Below are positions 1 to 11,740 of a stretch of DNA of 64,000 bases, piece by piece. The notes beneath the pieces are model-generated. The model did no database searches. It was given only the letters and a program-made list of their open reading frames with translations, and was not told the DNA's origin. How positions within the stretch are numbered: position 1 is the stretch's first letter; each line of letters begins with the position of its first letter. Position numbers and translations under genes: made by a program. The stretch comes from Hypomyces perniciosus (taxonomy: Eukaryota > Ascomycota > Sordariomycetes > Hypocreales > Hypocreaceae), in contig SPDT01000008.1 of assembly GCA_008477525.1 (NCBI GenBank), forward strand, positions 806,001 through 870,000, in the 5' to 3' direction.

Positions 1-21
1 GAGGAGACGGGAGTGGCTTAC

Positions 22-231
22 CTTGACCCCTGAGCGACCAGTTAGGCGTCCCCCGAGCCTCGTAAGGGCACCGCCGACCTTATCCCTGAGAGTCGGCTTG
101 CGTTGTTGTTGAACGGGGGCACGACGGAAGCGACTGAAGATGTTGCCGCGGCGGGGAGCACGGGGAGCACGGGGGGCAACGGGGGCAACGGGTGCGTGAT
201 GTTGCCTGCGGCGGCGTGTTGTAAAGGGCAT
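22..231 (-). CDS. Small basic protein, first exon only (gene runs off the left edge)
   Basis: A good start context (TTCAAAATGCC) on the minus strand at 231 opens 70 codons that end exactly at a strong donor (AAG|GTAAGC, intron from 21 downwards). The peptide begins MPFTTRRRRQHHAPVAPVAP, has an APRAPR stretch, and ends in a basic region containing KPTLRDKVGGALTRLRGRL. It resembles small conserved fungal proteins of unknown function, probably under about 120 residues in all. The other two minus frames here have stops and no ATG start, so they are shadows. The rest of the gene lies outside the window. I do not assign a function. The reading frame and donor are seen; the family resemblance is from memory only. 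Confidence 0.6.
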
Positions 232-1195
232 TTTGAATGGTTGTTTGCGGAAGAAGTTGGTTTGTTGGGAGGATTATTTGTTGGTGATGTGGGTTTTTGT
301 ATGTCTGCAACTTGCAAGGTTGTATGATGAAGACTTGGTATAATAAATAAAAGAATTTATAGTTGAGATGGCAAAGGAGAGAGGGAGTCGGGATTATATA
401 GCGCTGGGGATATCTCGCACGAGGACGTATTCAGATGATCAAGACATCATGCTCATCATGCTCATCAGGGTGAATCAAGGTACTTGGATCCAGACGGCGT
501 GAATAACGCTGGTGATGACATAGTCTCGCTCATTCTCGTATAGATGTAGCCGACACTGATATAAATTAAGTCCTCGTCATTTTGCGCCGATCATGGCCTA
601 CTCTTTCGTAATGTCCATTTATTGTTTGGTTGACAGGAAAGTTGGTTTGGAGAATAGGTGGGAGGAACTCTGTGGCTGGAGACGTCATTTTCGTGGACCG
701 GATATGTCGTGATTGGAGGACGAGGAGGAGGCCGGTGTGGCGTTGGGTGGCTGGAGAGCTGGGTTGTGATGTCATGTCATGGGGTATTCTGGGGTGGGGA
801 CTTAATGGGAATGACCCTTGTAGAAGAAATATGGGTTGTAGACGCTGAGGGGGATGTTTATGCTGATGATATGACGAATGCTGATGCCTTGATCTTGGCC
901 AGATCGAGATCCCTCAACTCAGGGTAGAGAGGGGGGATACAAGGTTGGTTTCCCTAAAGACAAGATAACTACATCCCACCTAATTCGGCGTCCTGGATCT
1001 ATGGATCAATTATAACTTTCAATCAGAGACGCTCAAATCAAGTCGTTCATTTTAGGACATGTTGGGTGTCCTATCCCACCTTTTCTTTCGAAAGCCCAAT
1101 CTTAGACGACTAGGGCTGTCTATAGCTCTATGGTATCATAAATAGACGTATCGTGAAGAAACACAACATCAGAAACTACATGTCCCGATCATGTT
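232..1195. other. Intergenic, about 960 bp
   Basis: This is the upstream region of the partial gene on the left plus the 3' side of the phosphatase gene on the right. Short open frames exist but none has a family signature, coding-like composition or splice support. No RNA gene or repeat was seen. Confidence 0.6.
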
Positions 1196-2103
1196 TCATG
1201 ACGAACGAATATTCTTCTTCACAGTAGCGAGGTCCTCCTCCGAAAGCCCCAACCCCTGTGTGACATAACCGTCCCAGCCACCGAAACGCTCCTCAAGGCC
1301 CTCGAGGAAAGCCGTCCAGTATTGCGGCCGCAGGTCGACGAGGTTGTAGAAGCCCGGCGTCTCGGGGTCGGTGGTGCCGACGCTAGCTAGGGCAAATTGA
1401 ATGAGTTTGTCTCGTGCGGCTTCAGTGCCGACGCGGGAGAGCATGTAATCGCGGACGGCGTCGTCGGATGGGGTTCCGGCTAGGTGGTGGAGAAGGCCAG
1501 CGAGGACACCAGTACGGTCGCGGCCAGCTAAGTTTGATCAAGCGTTAGAATCCTCTTTTGTCAACCTATGGTGACGAGCTGTGGGGGATCCTTACCTGTG
1601 CAGTGGAACAGGAATGGCTCTGTGGGGTTGTCTCTGATATGCTCCAGAACAGCACGATATGTCGGGGCATAGGTCAAAGCAACGCTCATATACTGCTGCC
1701 TCCACGCCTCGCTCCCATCTCCCTTGGCAAAATCCTCCAGGACCGGCGTCGGGTACTTCGCCTGGCCGTCAAGCCAGACGTTTTCAACGCCGGGGATCAC
1801 AGGGTCGGGCGCATGCTCGCGCTCGAGGGACTTGCGCAGATCGAAGATGCGACGGACGTTGGCGCCAAGCCAGGCAACCGTGTCCGGGTCTTGGGCGGCG
1901 TATTCGAGGGTGCCACAGCGGAAGATGCGCCCTGTGGGGATGTTGCTCCCAGGAACGGCGCCTATGTCGCGGGCGTTGATGAGTGTCTTTGAGGGGATGA
2001 AGGGCGGGGCTGTGAGGATGGGGAGAATCTTGTCGAGGGGGATGGGGTGGCGGACGTCAGTCCGGAGAAGAGCGTCGAGTTCGGAGGTTGAAGATGAGGA
2101 CAT
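1196..2103 (-). CDS. Protein tyrosine/serine phosphatase, fungal Y_phosphatase3 type
   Basis: Two exons on the minus strand (2103-1596 and 1527-1196) give 279 residues. The 68-nt intron splits the codon just after the nucleophile region. The join creates the signature H-C-T-A-G-R-D-R-T-G at residues 167-176, the CX5R loop of cysteine phosphatases (Cys168 nucleophile, Arg174). Upstream, NARDIGAVPG and GRIFRCGTLE match the N-terminal motifs of the Tyr/Ser phosphatase family PF13350, known from bacterial and fungal PtpA/LipA-like enzymes. There is no signal peptide, so it is probably cytosolic. The substrate cannot be told from sequence; phosphoproteins or phosphoinositides are possible. The family call is secure and the substrate unknown. 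Confidence 0.88.
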
Positions 2104-2210
2104 GTTGGGATGGGGGATAGTATTGGTAGCAGGTATGGAAATGAATACTGGTGATGTTGGTGATGTTGGTATATTGGTTGGAATATTGGTTGGAGATGGC
2201 GGGTCCTCGG

Positions 2211-2218
2211 TTTATATA
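2211..2218 (-). promoter_or_regulatory. TATA box of the phosphatase gene
   Basis: On the minus strand this reads TATATAAA, about 108 nt upstream of the ATG at 2103. It is followed by a leader with repeated CCAAYATT-like units (2150-2200). Position and sequence fit a core promoter; this is inference without transcript data. Confidence 0.5.
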
Positions 2219-2730
2219 TGCATGCGATATGATATGCCGCGGCAATACGTGGGGGGTCCTATTCACTGTCATGATGATCTACAAAATCGTCTCGTGTGAT
2301 ACAGCGAGTGAGCTATTCCAAACATTGCCATTATTTAAAACAGATAATAGTACCGCTATTCAGAAACACCAAACAATATGCAAACCTGTGCAACCCGACT
2401 TGCAAGGCGACATCTCGGGAAGCACAGCATTGCCCCTCTTTGGTGGGATGTTTGGCGCCAATTGAGGTTTGACAGTTCCCCCTGGTGCCCGCCTAGACGG
2501 GTAACTGGAGCATGCGGAAAGCCTAAAGCTTCTGGAAAATGTGTCACTCGTCCTATTAATTAGCAACAGAATCGGGTTTCTGGACTTCCAAGGCGCGCCC
2601 TGTACTAATTCCGAAGTCGGTCAGCCCGACTCAACCCTGACCCTAGGTCCAACTACAAGCGATCAACTCAACTCAATTCAACCTTTCACAATGTTTTGAA
2701 ATTATAAACCATATATCGTGTTGTTTGTCA
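2219..2730. other. Divergent intergenic region between phosphatase and amidohydrolase
   Basis: About 510 bp separate the phosphatase TATA box from the amidohydrolase start. A run of CAACTCAACTCAATTCAACC just before 2700 looks like a fungal 5' leader for the rightward gene. No gene was seen. Confidence 0.5.
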
Positions 2731-4596
2731 ATGGCGCTGTCACCACTCCTCCGTTGGGGCTCCATCATCTCTGTTGTCACAGCCGTTGCTCTCGCAGTGT
2801 CATTCAGACTACAACAGCCATTCCTCCTACCAAAACCCCCCTCTGGTGCTGCCTCAACATATTGTTACAGGCGTGTTAGGACACACGATACCGAAAAGCC
2901 ATCAGCCCAATGCTTCTCCGTTCAGGATGGGCTGTTTAGCCATGTATGGGGCGAAGATGAAGCCATCCCCAAAGGCACACTACAGGCTCAGATATCAGAG
3001 GGGTATGTAATCCCTGGGCTCTGGGATGGGCACGGCCACCTGCTGCCATACGGAGAATTTCTTCATTCGGTAGATCTCTTTGGATCGCAATCTCTTGGCG
3101 ATGTGCGTGAACGTATCAAGAAGTATCTCGCTGCCAATCCTGGTGCTGGTACCAAAGATCAATGGCTCCGTGGAGTTGGATGGGATCAAACTGTATTTGG
3201 CCGTATGCCCACTGCTGTAAGTCACGCTGTCACGAAACGATGAGGCGAATCTGTGCTGAATCTATTTGGAAACCTAGGATGACATTGAGCAAGATGAGCA
3301 ATTAAAGGGGCTGCACATGATGCTTGACCGCATTGATGTCCACTGCACCTGGGTCTCACAAGCCGTTTTGGACCTTCTCCCTTCCGAAATTCCAGACATT
3401 CCGGGCGGAGAAGTGGTTCGCGAACCAGGCTTAGGAGTCTTCTGCGACAATGCCATGGATCTAGTCACGGATATATGGCCAAAGCCAGGCCCAGAAGTCA
3501 AGGCCCAAGCTATCAAGACCGCCATGGCTAAGTTGAACGAAGTCGGCTTAGTGGGAATGGGTGATGCAGGTGTCACACATAAGGACCTGAAGTTGTTTGC
3601 CGAGCTGGCTGACTCGGAAGACTGGACAGTCAGGGTGTATGCCATGTTAGAGTGCGAAAAGAGGAACACCTTTTGTCCAGAGGAGGCTATCAAAGTCTCC
3701 CGTGATGACGCAAAGCTCACCGTTAGGAGCGTCAAACTGTTCGCAGGTAAGTTTCCCAGTCTCTCACAAATACAGACACCTCGAGCACTAACAATTACAC
3801 ACAAGACGGCGCTTTGGGAAGCTGGGGGAGTGCCATGCTTGAGCCATACAGCGACCATCACTGGACATCCGGCTCCCTCCTCATCAACGCATCAGCACTT
3901 ACGGAGGTGACAAAGTCCTTCGCCGCAGCAGGCTATCAAGTCAACATTCATGCCATTGGCGACTTGGCGAATCGCAATGCCATTGATGCCTTTGAGGCGG
4001 CTCTGAAGCAAGAATGTCCAGATCAGGACAACCTTGCGGAATGCCAGTCGGTCCATCGCTTCCGGATCGAGCACTCGCAGATCATCCACCCAGATGACCA
4101 GCAGAGAATGCATGCCATTGGAATCATTCCGTCAATCCAACCAACACATGCAACATCCGATATGAAGTATGCGGAAGAGCGACTCGGCCCCCAGCGAACA
4201 AAGAGCGAAGCCTACCGAATGAAGTCACTCCTTGATATCAGCCCCGTCCTTGGTAGCGACTTTCCCGTTGAGCCCCCCAGCCCGTTCCAGGGCATATACG
4301 CCGCCGTGACCCGGAAGAATCCGCACACGGGACTCGGTCCAGATCCAAAGAATCCGACCCAGGGCTGGCATCTGGAGGAAGCACTCAGCTTGGATGAGGC
4401 TCTCCTGGGATTCACAACTAGTGTCGCCCATGGGGCGTTCCTGGATGGCAGAGCTGGGTTGATCAAAGAGGGTGCTTTCGCGGACTGGGTGGTCTTGGAC
4501 GAGCCACTGGAGGATATCGATATCGAAAAGTTGCGAAGCATGAGTGTGAGGGAGACGTGGGTTGGAGGAAGGAGAGTTTACTCTCGGGGTGTGTGA
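2731..4596 (+). CDS. Membrane-anchored amidohydrolase, YtcJ-like (Amidohydro_3)
   Basis: Three exons (2731-3216, 3278-3746, 3806-4596) give 581 residues. The start is the ATG at 2731. Residues about 9-25 form a hydrophobic signal anchor, so the enzyme probably faces the ER lumen or cell exterior. Metal-site motifs of the amidohydrolase superfamily appear in order: WDGHGH (His101, His103), the VKLFADGALGSWG segment restored by the second splice, NIHAIGD, FRIEHSQ and the catalytic-Asp motif GSDFP. These match the Amidohydro_3 group, metal-dependent hydrolases of amide or imide bonds that include YtcJ and LAF3-like proteins. Length is typical. The real substrate is unknown. Both introns have GTAAGT donors, and all phases agree. 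Confidence 0.9.
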
Positions 4597-5138
4597 TTTG
4601 ACGCTAGAGCACAAGAAATCGATTTCTACCGACAACTCGATCAGAACTCGAAGTAATTCTAAGAGGTTAATCCGATTCACTGCTTTAGCTGCTGCTGACT
4701 TTGAGTTGACGTGATGTTCTAAGGGAGCAGCAACCTAACTCTAACTGCTTTGAAGCAACGACCAACTCCAACCATTTTACTTGCAATACCTAAGGCCACT
4801 CTGTAAGGTTGAGCTGCACTGTGAATTCACCTTTAGCTCACCTTTTTCTTCTTGGGCTTTTTTTTTCTTCCCGCGTTTTTAACTTCTTTTACGCATCCTC
4901 CCACAGAGTGATTAAGTTCTATGCCACGAGAAAGAATCTTAACTCAAACTCTTCTTTCCCGTGATTACGGTCGTGGACGCACTATTTAATAACAGGGAGT
5001 CTCCCGTCTCGGTCCTGGATTTCTTCACACCGATTCCTTCTCATATCACAACCACTTCTACCGCCCAACACAACTTCACGTCATAATTCGTTCTTCTATC
5101 ACAACAACCTCTACTGTCTAGCAGACACCTTCGCCATC
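4597..5138. promoter_or_regulatory. 3' region of the amidohydrolase and promoter of the proline-rich gene
   Basis: About 540 bp. A TATA-like TATTTAATA is at 4983-4991, followed by a long pyrimidine-rich, CA-rich leader up to the ATG at 5139. This is typical of a well expressed fungal gene. No other gene was seen. Confidence 0.5.
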
Positions 5139-6149
5139 ATGAGTGGCACAAATACTTACACGATGGCCGACCCATCCGCCATGAACAACGACAGCACTGG
5201 AAGAGACACCCGTTCATCTTCTCCAAACCCTCTCCCATATCTCAACCGCCCTCCTGTTTGGGTTCCAATACCAACCCGCGAGGACAGAGATGCGGGTCTC
5301 ATGGATTTCAACAACGCCATCCACATGGCTCCAGATTTCCCCCCTCGCGAGGGCCCCTACCACTTTGCAAGGCCAGATGGCACAGACTGGTGTTGGTGTG
5401 AGGAATGCTCCACCAACAGACAGAGAATGAACATGGCGTCGTTTGAGGACCTAAACGATGCCGAGGGCCTTACGCCTTCAACACCTGCCTCTCTGGAACT
5501 CGGAAGCCCAGTTCATGGCCTGCCTCTCTCGCCGTTCCTCATGCCTGTCGAGAATGGCCTAGGGGATGTTTCCCCCATCAGCCTACCAAGTCCGACTCAG
5601 GCTCGGCCAAATGACGAGGCACCTCCACCCGTGACTCCCACCCGCTCTCCTGAACGAACAAATAGAGGACGACGGGCAATCAGGTCGCCAACCCCCTGGC
5701 CGATTCAAGCCCGGCCCAATAACGAGACACCATCACCCGCGACTCCCAACTGCTCTCCTGAACGGGCAGCTAGAGGAAGACTGGCATTCAGGCCGCCAAC
5801 CCCCTGGCCGATGGGGGCACGACCACTGGTGTTTCAACCGCCTCAACAAGACTGTGAACGTGAAGAAGAAGAAAATCTTCCGCCCCCTCCTCCTCCTCCT
5901 CCTCCTCCTCCTCGCCGTCGTCAGCGTCAGCGTCAGCGTCACCGCTACCGCCGCTCCCGTGGCGATAATCAACAGGGAAGACGTGCCGGAATAGTTATTA
6001 ACAACTACTTCCAAATCTATTCCGCTCCTCCTCCTCCGCCAGATGCTCCGGTACCAGAGGCTATCGGCGCTCAAATTCAGGACCTGCGCAACCAGATTGC
6101 CGAACTTACCAGGGCCTTACATGAAGAGCGTCGGTCAAGGGCAAGTTGA
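5139..6149 (+). CDS. Proline-rich low-complexity protein with internal duplication
   Basis: A single exon of 336 codons. I do not recognise a named family. An N-terminal segment (residues about 25-110) has an unusual Trp/Cys cluster, DWCWCEECS, and could be a small fold. Residues 155-190 and 191-226 are a tandem duplication: two 108-nt DNA units at 5601-5708 and 5709-5816, each starting ARPN and holding SPER and PTPWP. A run of ten prolines, encoded by a (CTC)n microsatellite near 5885-5915, leads into an arginine-rich stretch (RRRQRQRQRHRYRRSR), then a C-terminal predicted coiled coil (IGAQIQDLRNQIAELTRAL). It is probably disordered and may bind nucleic acid or act as a scaffold; this is inference. 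It has a clear leader and ATG. Confidence 0.65.
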   Translation: MSGTNTYTMADPSAMNNDSTGRDTRSSSPNPLPYLNRPPVWVPIPTREDRDAGLMDFNNAIHMAPDFPPREGPYHFARPDGTDWCWCEECSTNRQRMNMASFEDLNDAEGLTPSTPASLELGSPVHGLPLSPFLMPVENGLGDVSPISLPSPTQARPNDEAPPPVTPTRSPERTNRGRRAIRSPTPWPIQARPNNETPSPATPNCSPERAARGRLAFRPPTPWPMGARPLVFQPPQQDCEREEEENLPPPPPPPPPPPRRRQRQRQRHRYRRSRGDNQQGRRAGIVINNYFQIYSAPPPPPDAPVPEAIGAQIQDLRNQIAELTRALHEERRSRAS

Positions 6150-6910
6150 GTGGGTGTCATGGGGTGGAGAAAATGGGGAAGTTGCTTGTTGTATCTGCCA
6201 ATGTCTTCGGTGTCTGGAAATTCCTTTCTTGCCTGTACATATCTTCTTGTCACTCATGTTTCTTTCTCATGTTTTCTCATGTCCAGACGCAGGCAACTTG
6301 AAGGTTTTCTTTTTCGCGGTTGTTGAGCTGGGCTTTTATTGGGACTCACGGCTGCTACTTAAGCAGTGGATAGCCAGCTTGGTCTTGACTCCGTTCAGGA
6401 CTCTGTTCAGGGATGGGCTTACCTTTTACCTTTGTGATCAAAGAGTTTCGTCAACAAATGTCTCGAGTACCGCGGCCAAAGGAGATCCTTGAACAAGAGG
6501 CAGTCAGCTTCGGCGATAGCAATAGTTGAGAAGTGGACTTTGGTTTGCGACAAAGGAAGAAAATAAGTTCTCCCGTCTTGGAGCTCGGGCGAGGTTTTTA
6601 CCTTGTGCCCTGACATTGTATGCCCCCGAAAGCTGGTCTGAGGTCCGCAGCAGAAGAGGAATAATGAAAACTCGATGTATCATTAGCAAATAGTATTTGT
6701 TAGGACTGAACACACAATGAAAATGAGATGAAGCAATTTGAGGGCAAATGTCTACAATAACTGATTCCGCGGATATCCCATCCGCATATCACCCAAGAAC
6801 GCCGTCTAGGTCACCACGACTCCCAATTCATGCATATAGGGGTCAGGCAGAATCTATATCCATATTCCCGCCTTCCCTCTGAAATTATCATCATGCTCAA
6901 CAGCGTGTCA
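6150..6910. other. Convergent 3' intergenic region
   Basis: About 760 bp between two convergent genes. It holds the two 3' untranslated regions, with no gene, RNA or clear repeat. Confidence 0.55.
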
Positions 6911-8605
6911 TCAAGCCTTGGCCAGACACTTGCTCTCAACCCACTTGGCAAACTTGACCGTAGGAATATCCACAGCTCTCCAGAACACATCGGCCCACCA
7001 AACGACCGTAGGGATGCAAAAGCATGCTCCCAAGACGAAGCCGGTATTGTACCAATATCCCTCCACTCCCGTAACACCATATGCCCATTTCTCGAAGTGG
7101 TACCCGACGACATGCATCGCGGGACCGTGCATCAAGTAAATGGCATACGAGATCTTGCCAAAGTACTGAACCACAGGTGTGTTGAAAAATCGTTGCCACC
7201 TAGGCGAGTGGCTCACAGCAAGGACGAAAACGACAGCACCTGCTGACTGCCAGTAGCGATATTTCTCTTCACTCCACCACTTTGGAATAATGGAAGAGAG
7301 GTAGATCCAACCGGGTGTAATCTCTCCTCGGCCGTCAGGCTGGCACATCAGGTAGAGGCCAAGAATGCTGATAAGCGCCCAAAACATATGCAAATATGGT
7401 TTGGAGTGGACAGGGCGAGACGGCTTCTCTTCCACAGGTAGGGCTGGATTAGAAGTGGGAACGTGAGCGCCACGGATATGATCCATCTCCGCAATAAGCA
7501 TTCCACAAAAAAACAGCAGCAGCTCCCATCTAGAGTTGCGGTAGGTTATCCACATGACGAAGGCAACGGTAAGCCATCGGATTGACGTCCTTATGCGTGC
7601 AGTAGCAATGATGACAAGGAAGAGGTAAAGCGAGCATCGAAATTCAACAGGGATCGTCCATAAGTGCACATCGTAGGCTAAAACAAACACGTTAGCAATA
7701 CTGAGAACTCGTTGCAATGGCCTGAAAAATACACGAATGGTCTTACAGGTGGTTCCTCCGAATTTATCCCAACCAAAGACGTGGATAAACCTGAACATGT
7801 GCCAGGCCCAGTCCTTGTACTGTGCATATCCGCTCACCATCCGCCGGGGATGAGGCTCCACGATGTTCTTCATATACTTCTTGTTGTTGGCGAATTCTCG
7901 AGTCCATTCGTATGCACCAATCCGCAGCAAGCAAATTATCATAAAGGTCGAGATGATAGTAGGGAGATACAGACGGATTCCTCGACGAAAGGCCAGAGAG
8001 CTCATGGTGCTGGAGAATTCGGGCCAGGCACGATTACGGATCAATTTCATCGGACGGTAGGACAAAGCATAGCCGGATATGACGAAGAAGACGCAGACGG
8101 CTGGTGGGCCCTGGTACCAGAGTCGAAGGAAGGGAAGCTTGAGGATATGGTAGTTGGTCTCACCACAGCCCCATCCCTCGGCAATTGTGAATGCTTGGTA
8201 GAAGTAATGACAGAAGAAGACAAAGAGGGCAGCCAGGCCGCGCATGCCGTCGAGATACGCCGTTGGAGTAAGCTTGGCTGGACAGATCTGTTCACGGGCA
8301 TGACGACCTTGCAAGAAGCTGGGAGTCAGGAAGATGAGAAAACGCACAATCAGGATACGCCATGGTGTCGAGCGGAGGTATCCAAACGGCGCTTTGATAA
8401 GGTCAGAAGAAGGGTTTAAGATGGGATATTGAAATCGACTGTCGGAATCAACCGTGGTAGCAACGACGCCAGCGCCGGTAGTTGTGCCCGTATTGATGTC
8501 ACTACTGTCCGTCTCCGTCTCCGAAAGACTTCGCCTCTCTTCTAAGAGGCCCATCTTCTCTTCCTTGGAGGAAGAACGATTCAACAACGGGACGTGTCCA
8601 CTCAT
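6911..8605 (-). CDS. Acyltransferase 3 family integral membrane protein
   Basis: Two exons (8605-7747 and 7677-6911) give 541 residues. The 69-nt intron (7678-7746) contains no stop, so an unspliced reading stays open, but splicing yields the smooth join FGGTT-SYDVHLWTIPVEF. Residues 1-75 are a cytosolic, serine-rich tail. The family hallmark follows (YLDGMRGLAALFVFFCHYF with its key His), then FFVISGYALSY and about ten hydrophobic segments, ending with YLMHGPAMHVVGYHF. These are features of PF01757 (acyltransferase 3, OafA-like), membrane enzymes that O-acylate sugars, lipids or secondary metabolites. Fungal members are often found near polyketide or terpenoid genes, but no such cluster is here. 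The acceptor substrate is unknown. It uses its own promoter, with a purine-rich leader. Confidence 0.88.
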   Translation of the reverse strand: MSGHVPLLNRSSSKEEKMGLLEERRSLSETETDSSDINTGTTTGAGVVATTVDSDSRFQYPILNPSSDLIKAPFGYLRSTPWRILIVRFLIFLTPSFLQGRHAREQICPAKLTPTAYLDGMRGLAALFVFFCHYFYQAFTIAEGWGCGETNYHILKLPFLRLWYQGPPAVCVFFVISGYALSYRPMKLIRNRAWPEFSSTMSSLAFRRGIRLYLPTIISTFMIICLLRIGAYEWTREFANNKKYMKNIVEPHPRRMVSGYAQYKDWAWHMFRFIHVFGWDKFGGTTCKTIRVFFRPLQRVLSIANVFVLAYDVHLWTIPVEFRCSLYLFLVIIATARIRTSIRWLTVAFVMWITYRNSRWELLLFFCGMLIAEMDHIRGAHVPTSNPALPVEEKPSRPVHSKPYLHMFWALISILGLYLMCQPDGRGEITPGWIYLSSIIPKWWSEEKYRYWQSAGAVVFVLAVSHSPRWQRFFNTPVVQYFGKISYAIYLMHGPAMHVVGYHFEKWAYGVTGVEGYWYNTGFVLGACFCIPTVVWWADVFWRAVDIPTVKFAKWVESKCLAKA

Positions 8606-9690
8606 TGCACAGCAACGAAGAAGACTTTGTCAGATCTCCTCTTGGTGATCAAGAAACCTGTTAGATTACAGAGGAGCAGGGCCTCTTGCTCTTCCGTGGA
8701 GAAGAGAAAGACTAGAACAACAACAAAGAACGACTTGAGAACCCATACATCGACAGCAATCTTCAGATAGAGGGCAGACTCGCTCGGGGATCAGAGAAGG
8801 TAGAACAAGGAAAGCAACAATGAAAGAAGTGAAAGACGGGACCCAAACTCTCCGCGAACGGCACCAGGAAGAAATACGCGGAAAGAATGAATCCTCATGA
8901 CAGAGGGAAGAAGAGGACATAGAACTGACAGGGAGATGGAGATGGAGGAAAGAAAGAAAGACGGACGATCAATCAGTCAATCCCCTGTTTCGCCCATGGT
9001 TCCATATTTCTGGAAAAAAAAAAAAACATCTACAATATGAACAGGGAAGTAGGCTGACATGTCCAGTGCGACCGGAGTCAACCTTCCCGCAAAACCTCCC
9101 ATGCTATTAGTATCTGGGAAGGAGCACATGTTGATCAAGGGAAAGCGAAGTTAGACAACGTGCTAGAAACTGTTGCCTATCTGGGCTTAGAAACAGACGG
9201 TCGACAGAGATTAAAAAGATCGCCATCAGGCTGCTCAACTGTGGATACCAGATAATAAATGTTTGATCCCTTGAGTCTTGACTGACCATATTGAAGAGTT
9301 TTCCCGTCTTTCAGTACTCCGTATGAGATATGATCACTCTGTCGCCACGTGTTTCACCAAATACGCATACTGTAAGCTCTTACTTACTAAGCCCAAGTTG
9401 TGCGGGCGTCATAATGATAACCGAGAGTGACCCATGGACTCGCCTATCACGCTGTTCAGTTCCTGATATCAAGATTAAGTGTATTAGAGCCGTTGCATGG
9501 ATAGGAGAGGACAGGCATGAAGAGTACATTTCCCTTTGTTTAAACGCATCATGCTTAATTAAAGTAAACATACGAGTACTAGCGCCTGAATTTCGCTCTG
9601 TGTTATCCTAATACGGAGTAGTGCTACTACTACTATTGGTAATGTAATCCTCCGTAGTATCGTACTCGTATGACTACGAAGTACTTCGTG
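8606..9690. other. Upstream region of the acyltransferase gene
   Basis: About 1.1 kb without a gene. 8640-8990 is strongly purine-rich on the plus strand (a CT-rich leader for the minus gene). TACTCCGTA occurs at 9315-9323 and TACGGAGTA at 9612-9620. A 14-bp palindrome, ACGAAGTACTTCGT, is at 9676-9689, directly next to the MITE flank. Confidence 0.5.
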
Positions 9691-9698
9691 TGTATGTA

Positions 9699-9777
9699 CA
9701 GTGCCACGCAAAAAGTTTCGGTAAATTTTCTATAGAGTTGCCTTACAACAGTTGCCGAAACTTTCTTCTCCCCACTG
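9699..9777. mobile_element. 79-bp MITE-like element of Tc1/mariner type
   Basis: The element begins CAGTGCCACGC and ends in CACTG, and it is flanked on both sides by a TA dinucleotide (9697-9698 and 9778-9779), the target duplication of Tc1/mariner elements. Inside the ends, AAAGTTTCGG (9712-9721) pairs perfectly with CCGAAACTTT (9755-9764). The outer CAGTG and inner 10 bp are symmetric and separated by 8-nt spacers on each side. Outside the TA the flanks are TGTATG and CATACA, so the empty site would have been the palindrome TGTATG-TA-CATACA. There is no coding capacity, so any movement would need a transposase elsewhere in the genome. Confidence 0.7.
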
Positions 9778-9785
9778 TACATACA

Positions 9786-10511
9786 AATGAAGGTTCTTTT
9801 TCCAGTCCTTGACATGCCGTCAGGTTCGGCTGCACACGCCAGGGGCGGAACGCAAAGCTTGTCTGATCAACGTTTCTTGGCCGAAACTTGCCCCTTGTCT
9901 TTATGTACTTGCAACCCCCCCTATTTCCGATTGGTTCACCCGCCTTGCAAGACTTGCGTTCTCCTGGACCCACGGCTGATCGTTTCTCAGCGTTTCCCTA
10001 TTATGATGGAGATTGACGCTTCGTCGTCAGACTGGCGAAACGACCGGCTCCGCTAGGCACAGTAACACTTATTCGCGACTGTGGTTTGATAGACACTCTC
10101 ATGCCACCGAATTTAATTACACAGTTGTGCGACAGGGAGTGTAGGCACTATGTCAGCACTGTAAAATTGCTCCAACTAGGTGATCTACGGAGGCCTGCTA
10201 GTTCCTCCTATCACCAATACGCGTACGAAGTACAATTGGATGCTCCTACATACAGCAATCTCGTAGTATCTAATCATTCTTCAAGAGAGATTTGAACGGT
10301 AATGCATCACTCATTATTGTGTCATGGTACGGAGTATTTGTAGCTTGATAATCGCAAACAATGCGTGCCCTTATCCCTCCAAAAATTTGTATCCCTTGCT
10401 CCCAAACGCCAATCCTCATTTGAGGAATCCTTTTATTTCTCATATTTCCATAACCAGTCATTTCCCATTAGTAGCGGTCGTAGCGGGAGCGTTCTTCCCA
10501 TCTCTCCCTTT
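9786..10511. other. Intergenic between MITE and HEM2
   Basis: About 725 bp that read as AT/GC mosaic non-coding DNA. A short inverted pair, CACAGT...ACTGTG, is near 10058-10083, and TACGGAGTA is at 10328-10336. No gene was seen. Confidence 0.5.

Positions 10512-11740
<1,229 letters not shown>

Noticed and set aside
3274..3861. 195-codon minus-strand frame
   Set aside because: Antisense shadow of the amidohydrolase exons; it crosses an intron of that gene.
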